The notes below the pieces were generated by a model that worked only from the letters and a program-made list of their open reading frames with translations, searched no databases and had not been told where the DNA came from. Shown piece after piece: positions 8,395 through 16,576 of a stretch of DNA of 64,000 bases. The position numbers and the translations under genes were made by a program. Within the stretch, counting starts at the first letter, position 1, and every line of letters starts with the position of its first letter. This DNA is from Bog-532 sp963828445 (GTDB lineage Bacteria; Actinomycetota; Actinomycetes; Streptosporangiales; Streptosporangiaceae): assembly GCA_963828445.1 (NCBI GenBank), contig CAWHFP010000001.1:1364001-1428000 (forward strand), given 5' to 3'.

Positions 8395-9069
8395 TCCGGG
8401 TCCTGCTGGCCGACGACCAGGCCCTGATCCGGGCCGGGTTCCGGGTCCTGCTGGAGGCCGACCCGGAGCTGGAGGTCGTGGGCGAGGCCGTGGACGGGCG
8501 GCAGGCCGTGGAGCTGGCCCACCGGAAGCGGGCCGACGTCGTGCTGATGGACATCCGGATGCCGGAGATGGACGGGCTGGAGGCAACCAAGCGGATCGCG
8601 GCCAACGAGGACCTGGCCGGGGTCAAGGTCATCATCTTGACCACGTTCGAGACCGACGAATACGTGTTCCAGGCCATCCGGGCCGGGGCCAGCGGGTTCC
8701 TGGTCAAGGACACCGAGCCGGCCGACCTGCTGCAGGCCATCCGGGTGGTGGAACGCGGCGACGCGCTGTTGTCGCCGAGCGTGACCCGGCGGCTGATCAC
8801 CGACCTGGCCAGCCCGGCCGGCCGCCGCGCCGGCCGCGGGCAAGCTGCTGGCCGCGCTGACCGACCGGGAGCGGGAGGTGCTGGCGCTGGTCGCCACCGG
8901 GCTGTCCAACGAGGAGGTCGCGAACCGGCTCTACCTGAGCCCGCTCACGGCCAAGACGCACGTGAGCCGGATCATGACCAAGCTGAGCGCGCGGGACCGG
9001 GCCCAGCTGGTGGTGCTCGGTTACGAGACCGGCCTGGTCACCCCGGGACAGCAGGTACAGCTGCCTTAG
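8391..9069 (+). CDS. NarL-type response regulator (receiver + LuxR HTH), frameshifted
   Basis: TTG 8391 begins MIRVLLADDQALIRAGFRVL, a receiver domain with the phosphorylation site Asp54 (VVLMDIRMPEMDG) and the KD motif SGFLVKDTEPADLL. The LuxR-type HTH (REVLALVATGLSNEEVANRL, TAKTHVSRIMTKLSARDRAQ) lies in a frame shifted +1. The change falls in the GC-run linker at about 8815-8840, after SPSVTRRLITDLASPA. Read across a one-base correction, the linker becomes PAAGKLLAALTDRERE, the expected start of the HTH domain. Partner of the kinase upstream; the target genes are unknown. Confidence 0.8.
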
Positions 9070-9142
9070 CTGGGGACGGTGGGGCGCGGGTGATCTGGGG
9101 GCCCGGGGGTTTTGGGGGGCCCGGGGGTTTGGGGCCCGGGGG
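9070..9142 (-). repeat. C-rich, G-poor trailer (minus strand) after hemW
   Basis: Directly 3' of hemW the plus strand repeats GGGCCCGGGGGTTT-like units three times, so hemW mRNA would carry C-rich, G-poor RNA. This may act as a Rho-loading site. The plus strand also has runs of five to six G that could form quadruplexes. Similar trailers follow hflX, the HelR-like gene and the ECHDC3-like gene. Confidence 0.5.
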
Positions 9143-10393
9143 TTAATCGGTCAGGTCGCGGATGACGGCGTCGGCGAGGAGGCGGCCGCGCAGGGTCAGG
9201 ACCACCGCGCCGGCGGCCAGGGCGGCCGGATCGGCCAATCCGTCGGCGGCGGCCTTGGCGGCGGCGTCCCGGCCGGTGTCGTCCAGTTCGGTCACGGGGC
9301 AGCCGTCGGCCAGCCGGGTCAGCAGCATGATCCGCTCCAGCTGCTGCTCGGCCGGAGTGAGGGTCTCCCGGGCGTAGCCGGGGCTGACCCCGGCCGCGAT
9401 CCGGCCCGCGTAGGCCGCGGGGTGCTTGACGTTCCACCAGCGGGTGCCGCCGACGTGGCTGTGCGCGCCCGGGCCCGCGCCCCACCAGTCGGCGCCGGTC
9501 CAGTAGAGCAGGTTGTGGGCGCAGCGATCGGCCGGGGCGGCGGCCCAGTTGGACACCTCGTACCAGCTCAGGCCGTGGGCGGTCAGGACCTCGTCGGCGA
9601 TCAGGTAGCGGTCGGCCATGGCGTCGTCGTCGGGGGCAGGCAGTTCGCCGCGCCGGATCCGGGCCGCGAGCCGGGTGCCCTCCTCCACGATCAGCGCGTA
9701 GGCCGAGATGTGGTCCGGCCCGGCGGCCAGGGCCGCGTCCAGCGAGCGTCGCCAGTCTTCGTCGGTCTCCCCCGGTGTCCCGTAGATCAGGTCCAGGCTG
9801 ACGTGCTCGAAGCCCGCCTCCCGGGCCCAGCGGGCGCACTGGGCCGGGCGTCCCGGCTGGTGCACCCGGTCCAGCACGGCCAGCACCCGCGGCTCGGCGG
9901 ACTGCATGCCGAACGAGATGCGGGTGATGCCCTCGGCCCGCAGCTGGGCCAGGACGCCAGGAGTGATGGTCTCGGGGTTGGCCTCCACGGTGACCTCGGC
10001 CCCGGCCGCCAGCCCGAACTCGCCGTCGATGACCCGGAGCAGGCCACCCAGCTGACCGGGGGCCAGCAGGGTGGGCGTGCCGCCGCCGAAGAACACCGTG
10101 CTGACCGGGACCTCGGGTGGGCTGAGCTGGCCGGGCGGGCACAGGACGCGGCGAGCGAAGCGGATCTCGGCCGCGGCCTGATCCGGGTAGGTGTCCCGGG
10201 AGACGCGATGCCCCCCGTCGGCGCCGAGCTCGGTGGCGGTGTAGGTGTTGAAGTCGCAGTAGCCGCAGCGGGTGGCGCAGAACGGGACGTGCACGTAGAA
10301 ACCGAACGGCCGGTGCCCCAGGCCCGCCAGGGCACCAGCGGGCAGCGACCCGTCGGGGGGAATCGGATCGCCATCAGGCAGGACGGAAGGCAC
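9143..10393 (-). CDS. hemW: HemW, radical SAM heme chaperone-type protein
   Basis: 416 residues. The radical SAM cluster motif is C39-x3-C43-x2-C46 (CATRCGYC), followed by FFGGGTPTLL, the SAM-binding VEANPET, ISFGMQSAEPRVL and the HemW C-terminal domain. The C-x3-C-x2-C-D arrangement with Asp after the last Cys and the absence of HemN-specific N-terminal features fit HemW (heme trafficking) rather than coproporphyrinogen dehydrogenase. It starts at GTG 10393. Its neighbours (hrcA cluster, lepA) match the normal actinobacterial neighbourhood. Confidence 0.92.
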   Translation of the reverse strand: MPSVLPDGDPIPPDGSLPAGALAGLGHRPFGFYVHVPFCATRCGYCDFNTYTATELGADGGHRVSRDTYPDQAAAEIRFARRVLCPPGQLSPPEVPVSTVFFGGGTPTLLAPGQLGGLLRVIDGEFGLAAGAEVTVEANPETITPGVLAQLRAEGITRISFGMQSAEPRVLAVLDRVHQPGRPAQCARWAREAGFEHVSLDLIYGTPGETDEDWRRSLDAALAAGPDHISAYALIVEEGTRLAARIRRGELPAPDDDAMADRYLIADEVLTAHGLSWYEVSNWAAAPADRCAHNLLYWTGADWWGAGPGAHSHVGGTRWWNVKHPAAYAGRIAAGVSPGYARETLTPAEQQLERIMLLTRLADGCPVTELDDTGRDAAAKAAADGLADPAALAAGAVVLTLRGRLLADAVIRDLTD

Positions 10394-10478
10394 GTCCGCA
10401 GGTTAATCGACGTCACGGGGCGCGTTATCCGCGGCGGCGTCGGCTACTATCAAGGGGTCGGACCCGCGGGAGGTTCTG

Positions 10479-11111
10479 GTGGCAGACGACCAGTCATACC
10501 GTGCACGCCCCGGTTATTTCGACCCCGGCGGCGCGGCGCACATGCATGGGTCACTGCGCGCGTCGGACACCGATCGTGAGCAGCTGGTCGACGTGCTCAA
10601 GGCGGCGTTCAGCGAGGGGCGGCTGGACCAGGACGAGTACACCTCCCGGATGGAGCAGGCCTACTCGGCCAAGACCTACGGGGAGCTGCGGGGCCTGGTG
10701 GCCGACCTGCCCGGCCCGGCACCGTCGGCCGTCCCGTACCAGTACACCCGGTACCCGGTGGCGAAGCCCGCCAACTCGATGGCGGTGGCCTCGATGGTGC
10801 TCGGGCTGGCCACCCCGCTGTTCGGCCTGACCGCCATCCCGGCCGTCATCCTGGGGCACAAGGCCCGGCGGCAGATCCGGTACACCGGCGAGCGCGGCAA
10901 CGGCATGGCCCTGACCGGGCTGGTCATCGGCTGGGCCGCGATCGGCCTGTTCGTGCTGCTGGTCACGGTGGGCATCCTGGCCGCCATCGCCAGCACCGGC
11001 GGCACTTCGTACACCACCACGCCGTACCTGGGGACCCCACAGGCTCAGGCGGCACCGGTCGTCCAGCCCTTCGGCCAGCACCACATCCAGGGGATGGGCC
11101 CGCACCGCTAG
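10479..11111 (+). CDS. DUF1707 / DUF4190-like membrane protein
   Basis: 210 residues starting at GTG 10479 with GGAGGT upstream. Residues ~25-70 are a DUF1707 (SHOCT-like) domain: LRASDTDREQLVDVLKAAFS and EGRLDQDEYTSRMEQAYSAK. Two membrane segments follow (SMAVASMVLGLATPLFGLTA and GLVIGWAAIGLFVLLVTVGI), the DUF4190 pattern with a cytoplasmic GHKARRQIR loop between them. A short Pro/Gln-rich tail ends the protein. Function unknown; such proteins are common and abundant in actinobacterial membranes. The end overlaps the convergent lepA end by 4 bp. Confidence 0.85.
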   Translation: MADDQSYRARPGYFDPGGAAHMHGSLRASDTDREQLVDVLKAAFSEGRLDQDEYTSRMEQAYSAKTYGELRGLVADLPGPAPSAVPYQYTRYPVAKPANSMAVASMVLGLATPLFGLTAIPAVILGHKARRQIRYTGERGNGMALTGLVIGWAAIGLFVLLVTVGILAAIASTGGTSYTTTPYLGTPQAQAAPVVQPFGQHHIQGMGPHR

Positions 11112-13042
11112 CGCGCCTTCTTGTCCCCGCCCTGCTGGGTGGACAGGGCGGCCACGAACGCCTCCTGAGGCACCTCGACCCGGCCGATGGTCTTCATCCG
11201 GCGCTTGCCTTCCTTCTGCTTCTCCAGCAGCTTGCGCTTACGGGTGATGTCACCGCCATAGCACTTGGCCAGCACGTCCTTGCGGATGGCGCGGATGTTC
11301 TCGCGGGCGATGACCCGCGATCCGACCGCGGCCTGGATAGGCACCTCGAACTGCTGGCGCGGGATCAGCTCCTTGAGCTTGGCCGTCATCGACAGCCCGT
11401 ACTCGCGGGCGTTGTCGGTGTGCACGATCTGGCTGAAGGCGTCGACCGGCTGGCCCTGGAGCAGGATGTCCACCTTGACCAGGTTGGCCTCCTGCTCGCC
11501 CTCGGGCTCGTAGTCCAGCGAGGCGTAGCCGCGGGTGCGCGACTTGAGCTGGTCGAAGAAGTCGAAGATGATCTCGGCCAGCGGCATCGTGTAGCGGATC
11601 TCGACCCGGTCCGCGGACAGGTACTCCATGCCCAGCAGCGAGCCACGGCGAGCCTGGCACAGCTCCATGATCGTGCCGATGTAGTCGCTGGGGCTGATGA
11701 TGGTGGCCCGGACGATCGGCTCGTAGACGTGGGCGATCTTGCCGCCCACCGCCTTGCCCTCGGCGTTGGTGGCGTTGCCGGGCAGGCTGGCGCTGGGCGC
11801 GCCGGTGCCGCCGGGGAAGTCGCTCGGGTTGGTCACCCGCAGCTCGACCCCGGACTCCATCACCACCCGGTAGACCACGTTGGGCGCGGTGGAGATCAGG
11901 GCCAGGTCGAACTCGCGCTCCAGCCGCTCACGGACGATCTCCATGTGCAGCAGGCCCAGGAAGCCGCAGCGGAAGCCGAACCCCAGCGCGGCCGAGGTCT
12001 CCGGCTCGTAGATCAGCGCGGCGTCGTTCAGCCGCAGCTTGTCCAGGGCGTCGCGCAGGTCCGGGTAGTCGTCGCCGTCCACCGGGTACAAGCCGGAGAA
12101 CACCATCGGCCGGGGGGTCTCGTAGCCGGCCAGCGCCTTGGTGGCCGGGTGGGCGGAGCTGGTCACGGTGTCGCCGACCCGGGCCTGGCGGACGTCCTTG
12201 ACCCCGGTGATCAGGTAGCCGACCTCGCCGACGCCGAGCCCGGCCGACGGCAGCGGCTCGGGTGAGATCACCCCGACCTCCAGCGTCTCGTGCACGGAGC
12301 GGGTGGACATCATCAGGGTGCGCTCGCGCTTGGACAGCCGGCCGTCCACCACCCGGACGTAGGTGACGACGCCGCGGTAGGTGTCGTACACCGAGTCGAA
12401 GATCATCGCCCGGGAGGGCGCGTCCGGATCCCCGGTCGGCGCCGGGACCTGGGCCACGATCTCGTGCAGCAGATCCTCGACGCCCTGGCCGGTCTTGGCC
12501 GAGACCCGGAGCACGTCACCGGGGTCGCAGCCGATGATGCCGGCCAGTTCCTCGGCGTACCGCTCGGGCTGGGCCGCGGGCAGGTCGATCTTGTTCAGCA
12601 CCGGGATGATCTGCAGGTCGGCCTCGAGGGCCATGTACAGGTTGGCCAGGGTCTGGGCCTCGATGCCCTGGGCCGCGTCGACCAGCAGCACCGCGCCCTC
12701 ACAGGCGGCCAGCGACCGGGACACCTCGTAGGAGAAGTCGACGTGCCCGGGGGTGTCGATGAGGTTCAGCACGTACGGGCTTCCGTCCGCACCGGTCCAC
12801 GGCAGCCGCACCGCCTGGCTCTTGATGGTGATGCCGCGTTCCCGCTCGATGTCCATCCGGTCCAGGTACTGCGCGCGCATGTTGCGGTTCTCGACCACGC
12901 CGGTGAGCTGGAGCATGCGGTCGGCCAGCGTGGACTTGCCGTGGTCGATGTGCGCGATGATGCAGAAATTCCGGATCACCGAGGGATCGGTGGCCCCCGG
13001 CTCAACAGCGGTCGCAGGCGACGTCGTAGGTGACACAGACAT
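11108..13042 (-). CDS. lepA: Elongation factor 4 (LepA), ribosome back-translocase GTPase
   Basis: 644 residues, normal length plus a ~20-residue N-terminal extension. GTPase motifs: AHIDHGKSTLADRM (G1, residues 30-43), ERGITIKSQAV (G2), LIDTPGHVDF (G3), VLNKIDLPAA (G4). Domains II, III and V follow, and the LepA-specific C-terminal domain is recognisable by ITRKRKLLEKQKEGKRRMK. It acts on ribosomes in the cytosol. It lies beside hemW and rpsT as in other actinomycetes. Confidence 0.97.
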   Translation of the reverse strand: MSVSPTTSPATAVEPGATDPSVIRNFCIIAHIDHGKSTLADRMLQLTGVVENRNMRAQYLDRMDIERERGITIKSQAVRLPWTGADGSPYVLNLIDTPGHVDFSYEVSRSLAACEGAVLLVDAAQGIEAQTLANLYMALEADLQIIPVLNKIDLPAAQPERYAEELAGIIGCDPGDVLRVSAKTGQGVEDLLHEIVAQVPAPTGDPDAPSRAMIFDSVYDTYRGVVTYVRVVDGRLSKRERTLMMSTRSVHETLEVGVISPEPLPSAGLGVGEVGYLITGVKDVRQARVGDTVTSSAHPATKALAGYETPRPMVFSGLYPVDGDDYPDLRDALDKLRLNDAALIYEPETSAALGFGFRCGFLGLLHMEIVRERLEREFDLALISTAPNVVYRVVMESGVELRVTNPSDFPGGTGAPSASLPGNATNAEGKAVGGKIAHVYEPIVRATIISPSDYIGTIMELCQARRGSLLGMEYLSADRVEIRYTMPLAEIIFDFFDQLKSRTRGYASLDYEPEGEQEANLVKVDILLQGQPVDAFSQIVHTDNAREYGLSMTAKLKELIPRQQFEVPIQAAVGSRVIARENIRAIRKDVLAKCYGGDITRKRKLLEKQKEGKRRMKTIGRVEVPQEAFVAALSTQQGGDKKAR

Positions 13043-13111
13043 CCGTTGGTGGTGAGAAGTTGGGGTGACGATCCCTTAGCCTATGCGGGACTGCTGGCCT
13101 GGGAGGTCCGC

Positions 13112-14116
13112 ATGCCACCTGGTAAGCCAGGCGACCTGGCTGGTTTTGTGCTGACCCGGGTGCTGGCGGCCGCGGCGGCGATCCTGGTCGTGATCGTGGT
13201 GGCCGGGTTCGTGCTCGGCCACCAGGCCAGCGGCCCGGCCGCGGGCTGGGCCGGCTCCACCGGCCATGACGGGCTGTGGCTGGGCCCGGGCTGGCTGCCG
13301 GCCGGAAACGCGGCGGCCCCGGCCGACAGCGCGGCCGGGCGGGCCCAGCTGGCGACCCGGATCCGGGCGTCCGGGGTGGCCGACGTGTACGTGCCGGCCG
13401 GCCAGGTCGATGCCACCGGCCAGCTGGCCGCGGTACCGCAGGCGGCGTCGTTGCTGGGCTGGTTCCACCGCACGTTCCCGCACGTGACCGTCTGCGCCGG
13501 GCTGACCGGGGCGGTCGGTCGCGGCCACCTCGACCTGGACGACGGCGCCACCCAGCAGCACCTGGTGGCCAGCGCCCAGTCGCTGCTGAAGGCCGGTTTC
13601 ACCGGGATCAGCTACGACCTGAGCCCGGTGGCCAGCGGCAGCACCGGGCTGCTGACCGTGCTGGCCAAGACCCGGGCCCTGCGCCCGGCCGTGCTCTCGG
13701 TGGACACCCCGAAGCTGGAGCCGCTGGCCGGGATGGGACTGCCCGCCGCGCTGCTCATGCGCCACCCGGTGTTCTGGACGTCCGGTTACCTCAGCCAGGT
13801 GGCCAGCCGGGTGACCCAGGTCGCGGTGCTGGGCTTCGACACCGGGGTGCCGTTGTCCTCCTGGTACAGCGGGTACGTCAAGCACGAGACGTCGGTGGCC
13901 CTGAAGGCCGTGCCCGCCTCGGTCAGCCTGATCATGGCGGTCCCGGCCAACGGCGGCAGCAACGAATCGGTGGCCGCCACCGTGCACGGGGCCCGGGTGG
14001 CGCTCACCTCGGCGGGCCGCCCGCGGGCCGCGTCGTTCGGCCTCGGGCTCTACACCGCGGGCACCGCCACCGCCGGGGACTGGTCCGCCTATCAGGCAGA
14101 CTGGGTACGGAAATGA
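13112..14116 (+). CDS. Membrane-anchored extracellular protein of unknown function
   Basis: The start is ATG 13112 with GGGAGGT seven bases upstream, giving 334 residues. After about ten residues there is one membrane anchor (FVLTRVLAAAAAILVVIVVA), then an extracellular domain of ~290 residues. Stretches such as ADVYVPAGQVDATGQLAAVP, FTGISYDLSPVASGS and RHPVFWTSGYLSQV resemble strands and helices of a TIM-barrel glycosidase-like fold, but no catalytic motif could be assigned. Its stop overlaps the start of the DinB gene (ATGA), so the two are cotranscribed. Confidence 0.7.
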   Translation: MPPGKPGDLAGFVLTRVLAAAAAILVVIVVAGFVLGHQASGPAAGWAGSTGHDGLWLGPGWLPAGNAAAPADSAAGRAQLATRIRASGVADVYVPAGQVDATGQLAAVPQAASLLGWFHRTFPHVTVCAGLTGAVGRGHLDLDDGATQQHLVASAQSLLKAGFTGISYDLSPVASGSTGLLTVLAKTRALRPAVLSVDTPKLEPLAGMGLPAALLMRHPVFWTSGYLSQVASRVTQVAVLGFDTGVPLSSWYSGYVKHETSVALKAVPASVSLIMAVPANGGSNESVAATVHGARVALTSAGRPRAASFGLGLYTAGTATAGDWSAYQADWVRK

Positions 14117-14634
14117 GCGACTGGACCGTTCCGCCGGTGACACGGACCCACGAACCGGTGACCGCGAACGAGCGGGAGACCCTGGACGGCCTGCTCGACT
14201 GGCACCGGGCGACCCTGGTCTGGAAGTGCGCCGGGCTGACCGGGGCCCAGCTGGCCCAGCAGCCGGTGCCCGCGTCCAGCCTGTCCCTGCTCGGCCTCAT
14301 CCGGCACCTGACCGACACCGAGCGGGCCTGGTTCCGGCGCCGGGTCGGGGGCCAGGCGCTGCCGGACGTGTACGGGCGGCCCGAACGGCCCGAAGCGGCG
14401 TTCGAGGACGCGGACCCGGCCGACGCCGAGGCCGATCTGGCCCGGCTCGAGGCGGAGTGGGAACGGTGCCGCCAGGCCGCGGCCCCGGTGCCGCTGGACC
14501 AGACCTTCGAGCACGAGCGCTGGGGCACCCTGTCGGTGCGCTGGGTGTACGGCCACATGATCGCCGAATACGCCCGGCACCTCGGGCACGCCGACCTGCT
14601 GCGTGAATCCATCGACGGGGTCACCGGCGAGTAG
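14113..14634 (+). CDS. DinB-family (DUF664) four-helix protein
   Basis: 173 residues starting at ATG 14113, overlapping the previous stop. LLDWHRATLVWKCAGLTGAQ, LSLLGLIRHLTDTERAWFRR and YGHMIAEYARHLGHADLLRE carry the conserved His residues (HLTDTE, EYARHLGHAD) that bind metal in the DinB/YfiT superfamily. Many actinobacterial members are thiol-dependent S-transferases or hydrolases using mycothiol or bacillithiol; the substrate is unknown. A second DinB-family gene lies at 61793-62362. Confidence 0.85.
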   Translation: MSDWTVPPVTRTHEPVTANERETLDGLLDWHRATLVWKCAGLTGAQLAQQPVPASSLSLLGLIRHLTDTERAWFRRRVGGQALPDVYGRPERPEAAFEDADPADAEADLARLEAEWERCRQAAAPVPLDQTFEHERWGTLSVRWVYGHMIAEYARHLGHADLLRESIDGVTGE

Positions 14635-14707
14635 GCGCCGGGAACAACCGGGCCCGGGGCCCCGGCCGGACGGCTATACTGTCCGCAGGCGGTCGTTGGC
14701 GCCTGGT

Positions 14708-14737
14708 TTGAGAACCGGCCGCGATCTCGGATATCCT
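14708..14737 (+). promoter_or_regulatory. Probable rpsT promoter
   Basis: TTGAGA (14708-14713) and TATCCT (14732-14737) with 18 bp between them, about 60 bp before the rpsT start. Another -10-like TATACT sits at 14675-14680 without a clear -35 partner. Confidence 0.5.
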
Positions 14738-14797
14738 TCGACGTCGCCTATTCGACCGTAGGCAAGACCCCAAGCAGATTTCAAGCGAGGCTTTCGC

Positions 14798-15067
14798 GTG
14801 GCGAATATCAAGAGCCAGATCAAGCGTAACCGGCAGAACGAGGCGCGCCGCCAGCGCAACAAGGCGGTGCGGTCCGCGCTGAAGACGCACGTGCGGCACT
14901 TCCACGAGGCCGTCGAGTCCGGCGACTCCGACGCGGCCGTGGTGGCCATGCGTACGGCCACCCGTGAGCTCGACAAGGCCGCCAGCAAGGGCGTCATCCA
15001 CAAGAACCAGGCCGCCAACCGCAAGTCCGCCATTGCCCAGCAGGCGGCGGAACTGCAGGCCAAGTAG
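14798..15067 (+). CDS. rpsT: 30S ribosomal protein bS20
   Basis: 89 residues, Lys/Arg-rich, normal length, starting at GTG 14798 with an AGCGAGG ribosome-binding site. MANIKSQIKRNRQNEARRQR and the C-terminal HKNQAANRKSAIAQQ match bS20, which binds 16S rRNA early in 30S assembly. It is transcribed alone, with a probable promoter upstream and a strong hairpin terminator just downstream. It is convergent with holA. Confidence 0.97.
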   Translation: MANIKSQIKRNRQNEARRQRNKAVRSALKTHVRHFHEAVESGDSDAAVVAMRTATRELDKAASKGVIHKNQAANRKSAIAQQAAELQAK

Positions 15068-15080
15068 GCTCTGAGCAGGA

Positions 15081-15110
15081 AACCGGGTGCGGGCGCCGCA
15101 CCCGGTTTTT
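15081..15110 (+). terminator. Rho-independent terminator of rpsT
   Basis: A perfect 12-bp stem AACCGGGTGCGG / CCGCACCCGGTT with a 3-nt loop, ending in TTTTT. It starts 14 bp after the rpsT stop. The AA at the 5' base of the stem gives a partial U-tract on the other strand as well, so it may also help end holA transcription. Confidence 0.93.
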
Positions 15111-15149
15111 ACGCGTTCTGGCCGACGGGTCTTACGGGGCCGAGGGCGG

Positions 15150-16109
15150 TCAGCTGCGGCAGCCGACGATGTTGCGGATGGCCCGTTCGAGGGCGTAGTC
15201 GGGGCTGGCGGCCTCGCCTTTGATCTGCATGTCGGCTTCGGCCACGATCTGGAGGGCGCGGGCCACCCCGTCCGGGGCCCAGCCGCGGAGTTGCTGGCGC
15301 ACCCGGTCGATCTTCCACGGCGGGGCGCCCACCTCGGCGGCCAGAGCCGCGCTGTTCTTGCCGCGCGGGGCCGCGCCGACCCGGCCCAGCAGCCGGATGC
15401 CCTGCGCCAGCGCGCTGGTGATCAGGACCGGCGGTACCCCGGTGGCCAGCGCCCAGCGGAGCTGTTCCAGCGCGTCGGCCAGCCGGCCTTCCACGGTCCG
15501 GTCCGACACGCTGAACCCGCTGGCCTCGGCCCGGCCCTGGTAGTACCGGGCCACGGCGGCCTCGCCGATCGGGCCCTCGACGTCGGCGGCCAGCTGGCTG
15601 CAGGCGGCGGCGATCTCCCGTAGGTCCGAGCCGACGCTGTCCAGCAGGGCCCGCAAACCACCCTCGTCCGCGACCTTGCCGGCCCGGCGGAACTCGCCGC
15701 GGGTGAAGTCGAGCCGGTCCGAGAACCGGGTGATCTTCGGGCAGTCGGTGACGGCGATGGTCTTGTTCTTCTTGAGCGCGGCCAGCAGGGTCTTGCCCTT
15801 GTTGCCGCCCGCGTGGGTGAGGACCAGCACCATGTCGGGGGCCGGGTCGGCCGCGTAGCGGCTGATCTCTTCGGCCACGTCCTTGCTGGCGTCCTGGGTG
15901 GCCCGGATGACCACCACCCCTCCCCCGCCGAACAGCGACGGTGAGGTCAGCGCGGCCAGTTCCCCCGCGCCCAGGCCACCCGCGGCCACGTCATGATGGT
16001 CATCGCCCACGTCGGGAGACTCCCGCGCCGCGGTCACCAGAGCGGTGACCGAGCGCTCGACCAGCAATTCTTCCTCGCCGACGACGAGGTTCACCGGCGC
16101 GAGGGGCAT
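15150..16109 (-). CDS. holA: DNA polymerase III subunit delta
   Basis: 319 residues, typical length. Clamp-loader delta fold: N-terminal VNLVVGEEELLVERSVTALV, VVVIRATQDASKD, a degenerate AAA+ region (MVLVLTHAGGNKGKTLLAAL), FTRGEFRRAGKVADEGGLRA, and the C-terminal collar domain. It loads the beta sliding clamp at the replication fork. It lies next to rpsT as in most actinobacteria. Confidence 0.93.
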   Translation of the reverse strand: MPLAPVNLVVGEEELLVERSVTALVTAARESPDVGDDHHDVAAGGLGAGELAALTSPSLFGGGGVVVIRATQDASKDVAEEISRYAADPAPDMVLVLTHAGGNKGKTLLAALKKNKTIAVTDCPKITRFSDRLDFTRGEFRRAGKVADEGGLRALLDSVGSDLREIAAACSQLAADVEGPIGEAAVARYYQGRAEASGFSVSDRTVEGRLADALEQLRWALATGVPPVLITSALAQGIRLLGRVGAAPRGKNSAALAAEVGAPPWKIDRVRQQLRGWAPDGVARALQIVAEADMQIKGEAASPDYALERAIRNIVGCRS

Positions 16110-16576
16110 GGGGTGAGGATACCGTTCCGGGCCGACAGCGCGGGGGGTCCAGGGTCGGCCAGGCAGCGAGCGCTGAGCGCCTTGGTGTCAGGGGCTGCCG
16201 GGGCCTGCGGAGGTTCGGGGCTGGTGGGACCTGGCCGGGGTGGGGTCGCTGTGGCGGCAATGGTCCCTGCGCGTACATAACACCGGGTTGTGATCAGTGG
16301 TTCATTGCACACATACCAGCCGCCAGCCACTGCGACCCCGGCAGCCTGCGCGGCCAGTGTGACCGGTGAGCTCACGCCTCCCGGCCCGGCCCAGCCTGAT
16401 CCGCCGCCTTCCGTCCTGCCCGGCAATGTGCGCAACGGTCCCTGCGTGTACATAAATGCTGGGCGCGGCAGCGGGCCACGGTGAGCGGGTAGGGCTCGGC
16501 GAGGGGTGGGCAGCCGGGACCGCTCGCCGGCTGGAGGCCCAGCGATGGCGGACAGCAGGGCCGCTCGGCGGCTGGG
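16110..16576. other. Intergenic region between hutI and holA with a 19-bp repeat pair
   Basis: 467 bp without a supported gene. It carries the holA promoter region (minus strand) and the hutI 3' flank. The only clear structure is a pair of 19-bp direct repeats 175 bp apart (16262-16280 and 16437-16455). Confidence 0.5.
16262..16455. repeat. Pair of 19-bp direct repeats, one mismatch
   Basis: GGTCCCTGCGCGTACATAA at 16262-16280 and the same with one C-to-T change at 16437-16455. Each copy lies within 30 bp after the shared octamer CGGCAATG. On the minus strand each copy creates an ATG followed by codons for Y-(A/T)-Q-G-P-L, but neither resulting reading frame looks like a protein. Confidence 0.7.

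Noticed and set aside
6930..9146. A genuine histidine kinase-response regulator fusion
   Set aside because: It would lack the LuxR HTH, and a +1 reading restores separate, normally coupled genes, so indels are the simpler explanation.
16000..16453. Two small minus-strand proteins both starting MY(A/T)QGPL
   Set aside because: The similarity stops after the 19-bp DNA repeat; the rest is Pro/Arg-rich shadow sequence.
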